Of a stretch of 13,531 nt of DNA, positions 1 through 7,395 are shown in pieces; position 1 is the stretch's first letter, and each line of letters starts with the position of its first letter. Position numbers and translations under genes: made by a program. Under the pieces are notes generated by a model. The model ran no database searches. It was not told the DNA's origin and saw only the letters and a program-made list of their open reading frames with translations. Source of the DNA: Bacteroidales bacterium (lineage in GTDB: Bacteria; Bacteroidota; Bacteroidia; Bacteroidales; Tenuifilaceae); the NCBI GenBank assembly GCA_003531155.1, contig DQHR01000112.1, positions 2,948 through 16,478 on the forward strand, read 5' to 3'.

Positions 1-2
1 AA

Positions 3-2618
3 TTTGTAAGAGCCTATGTTGAGCGAAGAATGTTAAAGTGTTTCGAGATCCTTTGTAAAAATCAAATTCCTGTTTACCTAAAAGAGAAGAATTTTAACAA
101 CTTATACGAGGATCATCGATTAGAACTAGTTGAGAACGAAGCATTACCCATTTTCCATTTCTCTGTAACCGAAACCGAAAGTAAATATAGGGTTGATGCG
201 TCATGCAACGGGAAATCAATAAATCTAACCACCAAAGAATCGGAAGTTATTTGTAACGATCCGTGTTTGATTAGAGTAAAAACCAATCTTTACCGATTTC
301 TAAAAATTGATGGCAAAAAATTAAGTCCCTTTTTCACAAAGCAATATATTTCAATTCCAAAATCGGCTGAGAGAAAATATTTCGAAACATTTGTTCTTAA
401 TGCCATTCGAAATCAAATAGTTGAACCCGATGGGTTCACCATTGAGCAAAGCTATCCTCCGAAAAAAGTAATTTTATCTATCGAGGAGCGATTAGCAGGA
501 GGAATTGGCCTTACTCTTAAGTTTGTTTATGGAACCAAAGCATACCTTGCTAACGCAAAATCGGAACCCGAGGTTATGCTAAATTGCGACAACGATAATT
601 ACCGCTTTATAAGATTTGAGCGCGATTTAGATTGGGAAAAAGGGTATATCAATAAACTTACAGAACTGGGATTATCTAAAACTGGCGAATCGGAGTTTAT
701 GCCCTCGGATATCAGCAATTTTAATTATGCTCAACCACCTTATCAGCTAATTGAGTGGATAAACAGGCATAATATTAAAATAGAAGAATCGCAGCTAGAC
801 ATTCAACAGAATCAAGGTAAAGAGAAATATTATTTAAAGGATTACAAACTTGAAATCAACACCCAATCTGCCGAAGATTGGTTTGACCTATACGGTAAAG
901 TAATTCTCGAAGGTTTTGAAATTCCTTTTATTCAATTAAAAAAGAATATCCTTAAAAACATTAGAGAGTTTATTCTTCCTAACAATCAGATTTTCATACT
1001 CCCCGAAGAGTGGTTTACTCGCTATCGCCCTTTATTCTTTTTAGGAAAAGAGTCGGGTGAAAATATTGCCATTCGGAAATCGTTATTCAACCTTTTAGTT
1101 GACTGCAAAGTTGATGCCCCAAGCGCCCAACAACTCAAAGACAAATTTAAAAGCAGCAATCCTACAAAAATTAAACTACCCAGTGGTTTAAATGCACAGC
1201 TTCGAAGCTATCAAAAAGAGGGTTACGTTTGGTTAAATTTATTAATGCAAAATGGTTTAGGTGGATGTTTAGCCGATGATATGGGTCTTGGTAAAACTAT
1301 CCAAACCATTGCTTTACTCCTTTCATTGAAAGAAAACAGAACTGAACCTATTGCAACAGCTGGCGAAAGCGATATCCAAACAATTGGGCACACCTCACTA
1401 ATAGTTGTTCCAACATCGTTGGTACATAACTGGATTCAAGAAATAGTTCGATTTGCTCCCGATTTAACATATTATTCTCACACTGGATACTCGCGTACCA
1501 AAAACATTTCAGATATTGTAAAGCACGACGTAGTAATTACAACTTACGGGATTGTTCGAAACGATATAGAAATGCTTAAGGACATTCGCTTTAAATACAT
1601 TATATTAGATGAAAGTCAAGCAATTAAAAACCCAACATCCAAAATATATCGTTCGGCTCTTTTGCTAAAAGCATCAAATTATCTTACCATAAGCGGTACA
1701 CCTATTGAAAATTCGCTGTCTGACCTATGGGCACAACTGAATTTCCTAAATAGAGGAATGCTTGGTAGCTTTAAATCGTTTAACGAGGAGTTCATTCAAC
1801 CTATTGAAAAATTAGGTGATACGCAAAAAAGTGATCTTTTAAAAACTCTGATAGAGCCGTTCCTATTAAGGCGAACCAAAGAGCAAGTAGCAAAAGATTT
1901 ACCAGAAATTACCGAGCAGATTATATACTGCGAGATGTCGGAGTCGCAGACGAAGTTTTATGAAACTGAAAAATCATTGATAAGAAACAGCATCATGGAG
2001 AATATTGCTATACAAGGGTTTGATCGCTCTGCCATTGCAATATTTCGTGGCTTAACAAGGCTTCGCCAGCTGGCTAACCACCCAAACATGATTGACGAAT
2101 ACTTTGGAGCCGATTCGGGTAAGTTTGAAGAGATAACCCGCAGTATCGACAGCATTGTGGCCGAAGGGCACAAAATTCTTATATTTTCATCCTTTGTTAA
2201 GCATTTAAAGATTGTTGCAGAATACCTTGAGCATAATAATATTTCGCATGAAATTTTAACGGGTAGTACAACCAACCGCAAAGAGGTTGTTGAGCATTTC
2301 CAAAATGATTCATCCGTTAAGGTATTCTTAATTTCCATAAAAGCTGGCGGTGTAGGGCTCAACCTTACTGCGGCCGATTATATTTTTATTCTTGATCCTT
2401 GGTGGAATCCAGCTGTTGAGAGTCAGGCTGTATCGAGAGCTCATCGAATTGGTCAGGATAAAAATATCTTTGTTTATCGATTTATATCGCTAGATACTGT
2501 CGAAGAAAAAATCCTTCGCTTACAAGAAAAGAAGGAAATTCTTGCACAAACCTTTGTTGATACAGCAAACCCATTGAAGATTTTAGGAGAAGGAAGGATT
2601 CTTGAGGTTTTGGAGTAG
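3..2618 (+). CDS. SNF2-family DEAD/DEAH-box helicase, 5'-truncated by the window edge
   Basis: This is the C-terminal part of a SNF2/RapA-like double-stranded-DNA translocase, an ATP-driven enzyme that moves on DNA to remodel protein-DNA complexes in the cytoplasm. Numbered from the ATG at 30, the Walker A motif DDMGLGKT is near residues 416-423, the DEAH-type box reads DESQ near 527-530, motif III SGTPIENSLSDLW is near 553, and the second RecA-like lobe (about 714-820) ends with SQAVSRAHRIGQ. Both lobes are therefore complete. The frame has no stop between position 3 and the ATG at 30, and the residues before it (FVRAYVERR) read as protein, so ATG 30 is probably an internal methionine. Bacteroidetes relatives often carry a further N-terminal region, sometimes with a SWIM zinc finger, which cannot be seen here. 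The specific biological role is unknown. No convincing terminator follows on this strand before the convergent gene. Confidence 0.93.
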   Translation, partial: FVRAYVERRMLKCFEILCKNQIPVYLKEKNFNNLYEDHRLELVENEALPIFHFSVTETESKYRVDASCNGKSINLTTKESEVICNDPCLIRVKTNLYRFLKIDGKKLSPFFTKQYISIPKSAERKYFETFVLNAIRNQIVEPDGFTIEQSYPPKKVILSIEERLAGGIGLTLKFVYGTKAYLANAKSEPEVMLNCDNDNYRFIRFERDLDWEKGYINKLTELGLSKTGESEFMPSDISNFNYAQPPYQLIEWINRHNIKIEESQLDIQQNQGKEKYYLKDYKLEINTQSAEDWFDLYGKVILEGFEIPFIQLKKNILKNIREFILPNNQIFILPEEWFTRYRPLFFLGKESGENIAIRKSLFNLLVDCKVDAPSAQQLKDKFKSSNPTKIKLPSGLNAQLRSYQKEGYVWLNLLMQNGLGGCLADDMGLGKTIQTIALLLSLKENRTEPIATAGESDIQTIGHTSLIVVPTSLVHNWIQEIVRFAPDLTYYSHTGYSRTKNISDIVKHDVVITTYGIVRNDIEMLKDIRFKYIILDESQAIKNPTSKIYRSALLLKASNYLTISGTPIENSLSDLWAQLNFLNRGMLGSFKSFNEEFIQPIEKLGDTQKSDLLKTLIEPFLLRRTKEQVAKDLPEITEQIIYCEMSESQTKFYETEKSLIRNSIMENIAIQGFDRSAIAIFRGLTRLRQLANHPNMIDEYFGADSGKFEEITRSIDSIVAEGHKILIFSSFVKHLKIVAEYLEHNNISHEILTGSTTNRKEVVEHFQNDSSVKVFLISIKAGGVGLNLTAADYIFILDPWWNPAVESQAVSRAHRIGQDKNIFVYRFISLDTVEEKILRLQEKKEILAQTFVDTANPLKILGEGRILEVLE

Positions 2619-2788
2619 CCTGATTAGAGACACGTCGACTTTATTCATTTTGAAATCTACTAATTGGAAAAAGCATTTCTAAAACAACGCAATCAGTTAA
2701 AAACTTGAAAAATTAGAATTGTTTCGCTACACTCGCAATAATGGTTTGGAAGAATATAGAATAGTTGAAGCGAGGCATTAATTCAATT

Positions 2789-2815
2789 AAAAAAAGCGTA
2801 ACCGAGAGGTTACAC
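2789..2815 (-). terminator. Rho-independent terminator of the minus-strand lipoprotein gene
   Basis: Read on the minus strand, an 8-bp stem (GTGTAACC paired with GGTTACGC, one G-U pair) with a TCTC loop is followed directly by seven T (A at 2789-2795 on the plus strand). It lies 23 bp past the stop codon of the lipoprotein gene. On the plus strand the hairpin is not followed by T, so it should not act well as a terminator for the SNF2 gene that converges on it. The rest of 2619-2838 shows no gene. Confidence 0.88.
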
Positions 2816-2838
2816 TTGCATGAGTTAAAATTGGAATT

Positions 2839-3543
2839 CTATTTTTCTGAAAAAACAATCCTACTTTCTCTAAAAACAATTGAATCAGAGGGATATGTAC
2901 CAATAGTAATTCTATTTAAAAAACTCTCACTCATAGAGTTTTGCACCCTCATATGGACCTCCTCGCAATACCCAGAATTGGTTCTAGATGGCATATATAC
3001 ACCCATAAAACTTAAAATAGGGAATTGTATCTCGCCATTTATCTCATAGGCATATATTGAAGGTTTATACCTGATGATTTGACCCAAAAGAATTGGTTCA
3101 GTACTTACAATATGAGGTTTAAATTTAGCCCAAACCTCATCATATGCTATATTTTCTGTTGTTTCGGCTATTGAATCTTGGATAAAGTATATAGCACCAT
3201 CTTCACGTTTTAAGGTGTATTCACGTACCTGTCCATTTCCTAAAGTAAAACAAGCCCTATCTGATGCTATCAATTCAAAGGTAAAATCCGCATTATTATA
3301 ATCTATAATATTGCTATCCAATGATATATCCAAATCGAATGAAGCAAAATCACTTTTTATTTTGTCGATAAAGCGATCAATCTTATCAACATCATTAATT
3401 TCTCCGCCTTTAGCGTATAAGTGAATACCACCACTATCATATCGTGATTTCTCGTATTTCTTTGGAGAGAAGTCATCCTTCTTACAGGAACAGGTTATGA
3501 AAAAGGCGATTAACATAATTATACTTAAACAATTTACTCTCAT
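2839..3543 (-). CDS. Hypothetical lipoprotein
   Basis: This 234-residue protein is of no family I recognise. It starts with a lipoprotein signal peptide: a short basic start, a hydrophobic core (residues 6-16) and then TCSC, which makes Cys20 the likely lipidated residue. Cys20 is followed by KKDD. A Lys-(Asp/Glu)2 pattern just after the lipidated cysteine is a described surface-export signal in some Bacteroidetes, so the protein may be on the outside of the outer membrane; this is inference. The mature part is mixed polar sequence without repeats or further membrane segments, and begins with SGGIHLYAKGGEIND. The gene is on the same strand as the PorP/SprF-like gene, 302 bp downstream of it, and ends at a strong terminator. 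No Shine-Dalgarno site is visible before the ATG, which is usual in this phylum. Confidence 0.8.
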   Translation of the reverse strand: MRVNCLSIIMLIAFFITCSCKKDDFSPKKYEKSRYDSGGIHLYAKGGEINDVDKIDRFIDKIKSDFASFDLDISLDSNIIDYNNADFTFELIASDRACFTLGNGQVREYTLKREDGAIYFIQDSIAETTENIAYDEVWAKFKPHIVSTEPILLGQIIRYKPSIYAYEINGEIQFPILSFMGVYMPSRTNSGYCEEVHMRVQNSMSESFLNRITIGTYPSDSIVFRESRIVFSEK

Positions 3544-3845
3544 ACTACTATATTTTGAATTATTAAAACATTAATTTTCTATATAAAAAAGGTAATCTTT
3601 AAAAGAACATTAATACTAAATTAGAAAATACATTTTACATTTCAAACCACCAAATAGCTATTTATTAAACAATTACTCTTCGGAAAGTAAATATTATTTA
3701 AAAAAAATTAAACGAATTACAAACTTAATATTAGAATATAGGCTTTAATAAACATATCGAGTTTATTATACATTCTGCACTTCTAAAGGCAATTTAATAC
3801 AAAAAATGAATTATTGGTTTCTAATTTTGATTTTTTGCACAATAA
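3544..3845. other. AT-rich intergenic region between two minus-strand genes, with an inverted repeat
   Basis: These 302 bp hold no plausible gene. A perfect 8-bp inverted repeat, TAATAAAC (3746-3753) and GTTTATTA (3761-3768), flanks a 7-base loop. It lies 78 bp past the stop of the PorP/SprF-like gene but has no T-tract on the minus strand, so it is a poor terminator. In DNA this AT-rich it may be chance. The promoter of the downstream lipoprotein gene is presumably here, but I found no sequence close to the Bacteroidetes TAnnTTTG consensus in front of it. Confidence 0.5.
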
Positions 3846-4748
3846 CTATTTTAAGATAAATCCAAGTTTAAAGTTATGTGCATAACTGCCCGCATTTACA
3901 TTTGAATCATTGATTTTTTCAAATAGATAACCTAACTCAACTTTATTGAAAAGTAAACATTTAGACATTATCCCGAAATTGACATCATATTGTCCGGCAA
4001 TGAAGCCTAAAGTAAATTTCTCATGATAAGTAACCGTTCCTTTCAAGATTATATTTATTTTACCTAAATAATCAGCTAAAATTAATTCTGGTGAAATATT
4101 GAAATTTCTAGGTAGTTTAAAAGTCGCAAAGTAATTTGCAGTAATTATTGTTGTTGAAACATTATACTCGTTATTTTCAAATTCTGAATATGACTTTATA
4201 ATATCCAGATAAGACAGTCCAATATTGTGATATAGCCAGTTATATGTAATTCCAACATTGACATTTGGGTTTTTACTCCAGTTTGTAGTTTCTATAGTTG
4301 GATCTGACATATACCAACTATTTGTAAGTATACTAAACTTTGAGAAACCAAAACTTGTCCCCGCTTTGATATTAGATTTTTCATTTAACCTAAACTTATA
4401 TCCATAAGTAAATTTGAGGGTTTGTTTTCTAAAACCATCATTCTTATATAACTCAAATTCAATACCATATAAACTCCTTGTGTTAAAAACATTACCAGAA
4501 ACAGAAAACAAATTATCACGAGGAGAATTTGAATATCCAGCTAATTCCTTATGCGAAAGCCAATATGCATCGAACCTAACAGTATCATTAATTTGCGAAG
4601 GATTTATGTCTTTCCTATTAAAAAAAACATTTCGATTTGTTATATCGCTTATAGGAAAAAGAAGATTTAAATCTTGTTCCTGCTGCGCAAGAACTTCTAT
4701 ATCTATTAAGCCTAAAAAAAATACAAATAAAAAACACGTTCTTATCAT
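3846..4748 (-). CDS. PorP/SprF-family type IX secretion-associated outer-membrane protein
   Basis: This 300-residue protein has a cleavable signal peptide (residues 1-21, cut after VLA before QQ) and a body of alternating strands typical of an outer-membrane beta-barrel. The pattern follows the PorP/SprF family, though divergently: an early Arg/aromatic-rich stretch (FDAYWLSHKELAGYSNSPRD, where family members usually have an RxQW-type motif), a mid-protein NVGITYNWLYHNIGLSY strand pair, a late LGFIAGQYDVNFGI segment, and a final strand GSYAHNFKLGFILK that matches the usual GSHEI-type end. Family members are outer-membrane parts of the type IX secretion and gliding machinery, and many paralogues sit next to and serve a specific large cargo with a type-B C-terminal signal. 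No such cargo gene is adjacent here. The assignment rests on pattern recognition only and could be replaced by a generic beta-barrel call. Confidence 0.72.
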   Translation of the reverse strand: MIRTCFLFVFFLGLIDIEVLAQQEQDLNLLFPISDITNRNVFFNRKDINPSQINDTVRFDAYWLSHKELAGYSNSPRDNLFSVSGNVFNTRSLYGIEFELYKNDGFRKQTLKFTYGYKFRLNEKSNIKAGTSFGFSKFSILTNSWYMSDPTIETTNWSKNPNVNVGITYNWLYHNIGLSYLDIIKSYSEFENNEYNVSTTIITANYFATFKLPRNFNISPELILADYLGKINIILKGTVTYHEKFTLGFIAGQYDVNFGIMSKCLLFNKVELGYLFEKINDSNVNAGSYAHNFKLGFILK

Positions 4749-4828
4749 TTCTTGTTTTTAATTAAAGATTTATTTTCTGGATTATGTAAACACAAGTGTC
4801 TTGTCTAGGTCTTTCTTGCATTCGCAAT

Positions 4829-4894
4829 TCAGACGAAATTAATCATTTTCTTTATTGTCAGAAAAAACTTCTTAAAAAATCAGACATAATTAAC
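4829..4894. repeat. Imperfect direct repeat in the divergent intergenic region
   Basis: TCAGACGAAATTAAT (4829-4843) and TCAGACATAATTAAC (4880-4894) agree at 12 of 15 positions, with starts 51 bp apart. TCAGAC and AATTAA are the shared blocks. The setting between two divergent genes allows a regulator-binding role, but nothing in the sequence names the regulator, and part of the match is simple AT-rich sequence. Confidence 0.4.
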
Positions 4895-4944
4895 AAATGG
4901 TGGTACTTACACTTCAAATCTTGTAACTTAGCATATAACATAGG

Positions 4945-4964
4945 CTCATCTATGTATAGATGAG
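4945..4964. repeat. Near-perfect 20-bp palindrome upstream of the DUF2339 operon
   Basis: The arms CTCATCTA (4945-4952) and TAGATGAG (4957-4964) are perfect reverse complements around TGTA. The palindrome lies about 40 bp upstream of the TTG of the promoter candidate and about 90 bp before the ATG of the DUF2339 gene. No T-tract follows on either strand, so a terminator is unlikely. A dimeric regulator operator is the simplest reading; a transcribed hairpin is the alternative. Confidence 0.6.
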
Positions 4965-5002
4965 TTTCTAAAAAACATAAAATCCATATACAAAATATAA
5001 CA

Positions 5003-5032
5003 TTGTCAATACCCAATAATTTACTATATTGG
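5003..5032 (+). promoter_or_regulatory. Candidate Bacteroidetes-type promoter for the DUF2339 operon
   Basis: A TTG (5003-5005) is followed after 19 bases by TATATTGG (5025-5032), which matches five of the six fixed bases of the Bacteroidetes -7 element TAnnTTTG at the usual distance from a -33 TTG. Transcription would begin near 5038-5040, just before the ATG at 5053. This placement also argues against the in-frame TTG at 5029 as a start codon, because it would fall inside the -7 element. Confidence 0.5.
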
Positions 5033-5052
5033 TTTCTCTAAAACATCTCAAT

Positions 5053-7395
5053 ATGAGTGATGATAACGTTAGAATCAACTATCTGCTTGACAGATTAGAT
5101 ACACTTCTTAAAAAACAAGAGAATTTTTCGAAAGAAATTGATGAGTTACGTCAAGAGATTATAAAGTTAAAATCTTCAAAATTAACCGAAGAGCCAATCG
5201 TTAAACTAACCACTCAACAGGAGCCCTCACCTATTAAGGTTGAGGACGAAAAGGTTAAGGCCGTTGAGCAACAAGCTATTCAAACTAAGGAACAACCGTT
5301 AATAACTCCAATAGCTAGCAGCATACCCAAAGAGAAATCGAATGTTGAGAAGTTCATCGGTGAAAACCTAATCAATAAAATTGGTATTGCCATTACCGTT
5401 ATTGGCGTTGCCATTGGTGCAAAATATTCAATAGAGCATCAGCTGATAAGTCCATTAACTCGAATAATTCTAGGTTATTTTGTCGGATTAGGTTTGCTTG
5501 GTTTTGCCATAAAACTAAAACCCAAATACGAGAACTATAGCGCTGTTCTGCTAAGCGGTGCCATTGCTATCATGTATTTTATAACCTTTGCTGCGTATAG
5601 CTTTTACGATTTAATACCACAATCAGTCACATTTGTATTAATGGTTGCATTTACCGCCTTTGCAGTTATTGCATCGCTCAACTATAACATGCAAGTAATT
5701 TCAATAATTGGACTGGTTGGTGCTTACGCCGTGCCTTTCCTTTTAAGCGATGGCTCAGGAAAATACGCTTTTCTTTTCTCTTACATTTCAATAATAAACA
5801 TTGGAATATTAGTAATTGCGTTTAAACGATATTGGAAAACACTGTTTTACTCATCATTTCTAATTACATGGCTAATTTTTGTTACTTGGTTTTCATCAAA
5901 ATTCGATATTAGTGAGCATTTAGCATTAGCGTTTATTTTTATATCAATTTATTTTTCAACTTTTTACGCTATTTTTCTTGCTTACAAACTCCTTCAGAAA
6001 GAAAAATTTCATATTAGCGACATCCTACTATTCCTATCCAACTCATTTATTTTCTTTGGATTTGGTTATTCAATACTTAATGAACACCAAACAGGGAAAG
6101 AGCTATTAGGCCTGTTTACACTTTGTAATGCAATTATTCACTTTGGAGTAGGATTGGTAATTTTTAAACAAAAGCTAGCGGATAGAAATTTATTCTACCT
6201 AGTTATAGGCATGGTGCTTGTTTTTTTAACCATTGCAGCACCAATTCAACTCGATGGCGATTGGGTAACGCTTATTTGGACTGGTGAAGCATTGCTACTC
6301 TTCTGGATCGGAACATCTAAGAGTGTTTGGTTTTACGAAAGGCTATCGTATGCACTTATGATACTTGCATTCATAAGCCTTTCGCATGATTGGATTAATT
6401 TCTACAATCATTACGATAAAACTTCGCCCGAAACGTTGGTAACCCCAATTTTTAATGTGCAATTCCTTTGTTCAATGCTATTTATAGCATCATTCTCGTA
6501 CATAGCATATCTTAACCAAAAAAGGACATCGAGTCCTTTCCAGAATAAGGAGTTGAACGGTATGGTTAACATTTTAATTCCTACAATGCTGATTGTTGCT
6601 TTGTTCTTTTCATTTAGCCTAGAGATTTCCAATTATTGGAATCAGCAGTATGCAAATTCCGCTCTAGAGATAAGTGTCGCTAATCAGGATTATCCAGAAT
6701 ATTATTGGAACTTCGACCTTGAGCATTTCAAAGCAATTTGGTTGATAAATTACTCTTTACTATTTGCTACCCTGTTGTCAATTTTTAACAATATCAAACT
6801 TAAAAATAAGAGTTTAGGAATTGTAAATCTGATTATAAATGGATTGGCAGTATGGATATTTCTAACAATGGGGCTTTACAATTTAAGCGAATTACGCGAT
6901 AGCTACATAACCCAATCATTGGCTGAATATTACCATCGCGATAGCTTTAATATCATTATTCGTTACGTTTCGTTTGCTTTTGTTGCACTAATATTCGCAA
7001 CATCCTATAGGACAATCAAAAGTGAGTTTCTAGAACCCACAAGCAAAAACGTTTTAATATTTTTTGAACTATTCCTTTCGCTTGCAGTAATTTGGATTGC
7101 AAGTAGCGAACTAATTTCGTGGATGAGAATAATGGAATCGACTCAGACCTATCGATTTAGTTTAAGTATTCTTTGGGGTGTTTCGGCATTAACGCTAATT
7201 GCATTGGGTATATGGAAAAACAAAAAGCATCTTCGAATTGGTGCAATTGTTCTATTTACAGTAACCCTTTTAAAACTTGCATTCTACGATGTTGCTCATA
7301 TGGAAACGATACAAAAAACAATACTCTTCGTCTCATTGGGAATCTTACTACTTATCATCTCATTCCTTTACAATAAATACAAACACTTGATTTAA
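5053..7395 (+). CDS. DUF2339 multi-pass membrane protein
   Basis: This 780-residue inner-membrane protein belongs to the DUF2339 family, whose function is not established. Residues 8-45 form a likely coiled coil rich in Leu, Lys and Glu, residues 46-95 are a Pro/Lys/Glu/Gln-rich linker, and from about residue 105 to the end there are many hydrophobic segments (roughly twenty), starting with the family's characteristic ENLINKIGIAITVIGVAIG block. I chose ATG 5053 over the in-frame TTG 5029, because the latter overlaps the promoter candidate and MSDDNVRINYLLDRL is a natural cytoplasmic start. The stop codon is followed immediately by the ATG of the DUF3999 gene, so the two are co-transcribed and probably translationally coupled. 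DUF2339 and DUF3999 genes are paired in many bacteria, which suggests a joint envelope function. No catalytic motif is visible. Confidence 0.9.
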   Translation: MSDDNVRINYLLDRLDTLLKKQENFSKEIDELRQEIIKLKSSKLTEEPIVKLTTQQEPSPIKVEDEKVKAVEQQAIQTKEQPLITPIASSIPKEKSNVEKFIGENLINKIGIAITVIGVAIGAKYSIEHQLISPLTRIILGYFVGLGLLGFAIKLKPKYENYSAVLLSGAIAIMYFITFAAYSFYDLIPQSVTFVLMVAFTAFAVIASLNYNMQVISIIGLVGAYAVPFLLSDGSGKYAFLFSYISIINIGILVIAFKRYWKTLFYSSFLITWLIFVTWFSSKFDISEHLALAFIFISIYFSTFYAIFLAYKLLQKEKFHISDILLFLSNSFIFFGFGYSILNEHQTGKELLGLFTLCNAIIHFGVGLVIFKQKLADRNLFYLVIGMVLVFLTIAAPIQLDGDWVTLIWTGEALLLFWIGTSKSVWFYERLSYALMILAFISLSHDWINFYNHYDKTSPETLVTPIFNVQFLCSMLFIASFSYIAYLNQKRTSSPFQNKELNGMVNILIPTMLIVALFFSFSLEISNYWNQQYANSALEISVANQDYPEYYWNFDLEHFKAIWLINYSLLFATLLSIFNNIKLKNKSLGIVNLIINGLAVWIFLTMGLYNLSELRDSYITQSLAEYYHRDSFNIIIRYVSFAFVALIFATSYRTIKSEFLEPTSKNVLIFFELFLSLAVIWIASSELISWMRIMESTQTYRFSLSILWGVSALTLIALGIWKNKKHLRIGAIVLFTVTLLKLAFYDVAHMETIQKTILFVSLGILLLIISFLYNKYKHLI

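Larger units (their letters stand above)
4749..5052. other. Divergent intergenic region
   Basis: These 304 bp separate the minus-strand PorP/SprF-like gene from the plus-strand DUF2339 operon and must hold promoters for both directions. I see no gene. The region contains an imperfect 15-bp direct repeat (4829 and 4880), a near-perfect 20-bp palindrome (4945-4964) and a plus-strand promoter candidate (5003-5032), each listed separately. For the minus-strand gene, the best promoter match is weak: a TTG followed by 20 bases and TAAATCTT, which fits only four of six conserved bases. Confidence 0.6.

Noticed and set aside
1958..2362. Minus-strand open frame of 134 codons inside the SNF2 gene
   Set aside because: It is opposite the conserved second helicase lobe and has no recognisable protein features.
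2765..3049. Plus-strand open frame of 94 codons
   Set aside because: It covers the terminator hairpin and lies opposite the lipoprotein gene, whose signal peptide and lipobox make it the real one.
4414..4761. Plus-strand open frame of 115 codons
   Set aside because: It is opposite the PorP/SprF-like gene, including its signal peptide, and reads as low-complexity shadow sequence.
5029..5052. TTG at 5029 as start of the DUF2339 gene
   Set aside because: It overlaps the -7 element of the promoter candidate, and ATG 5053 gives a natural start.
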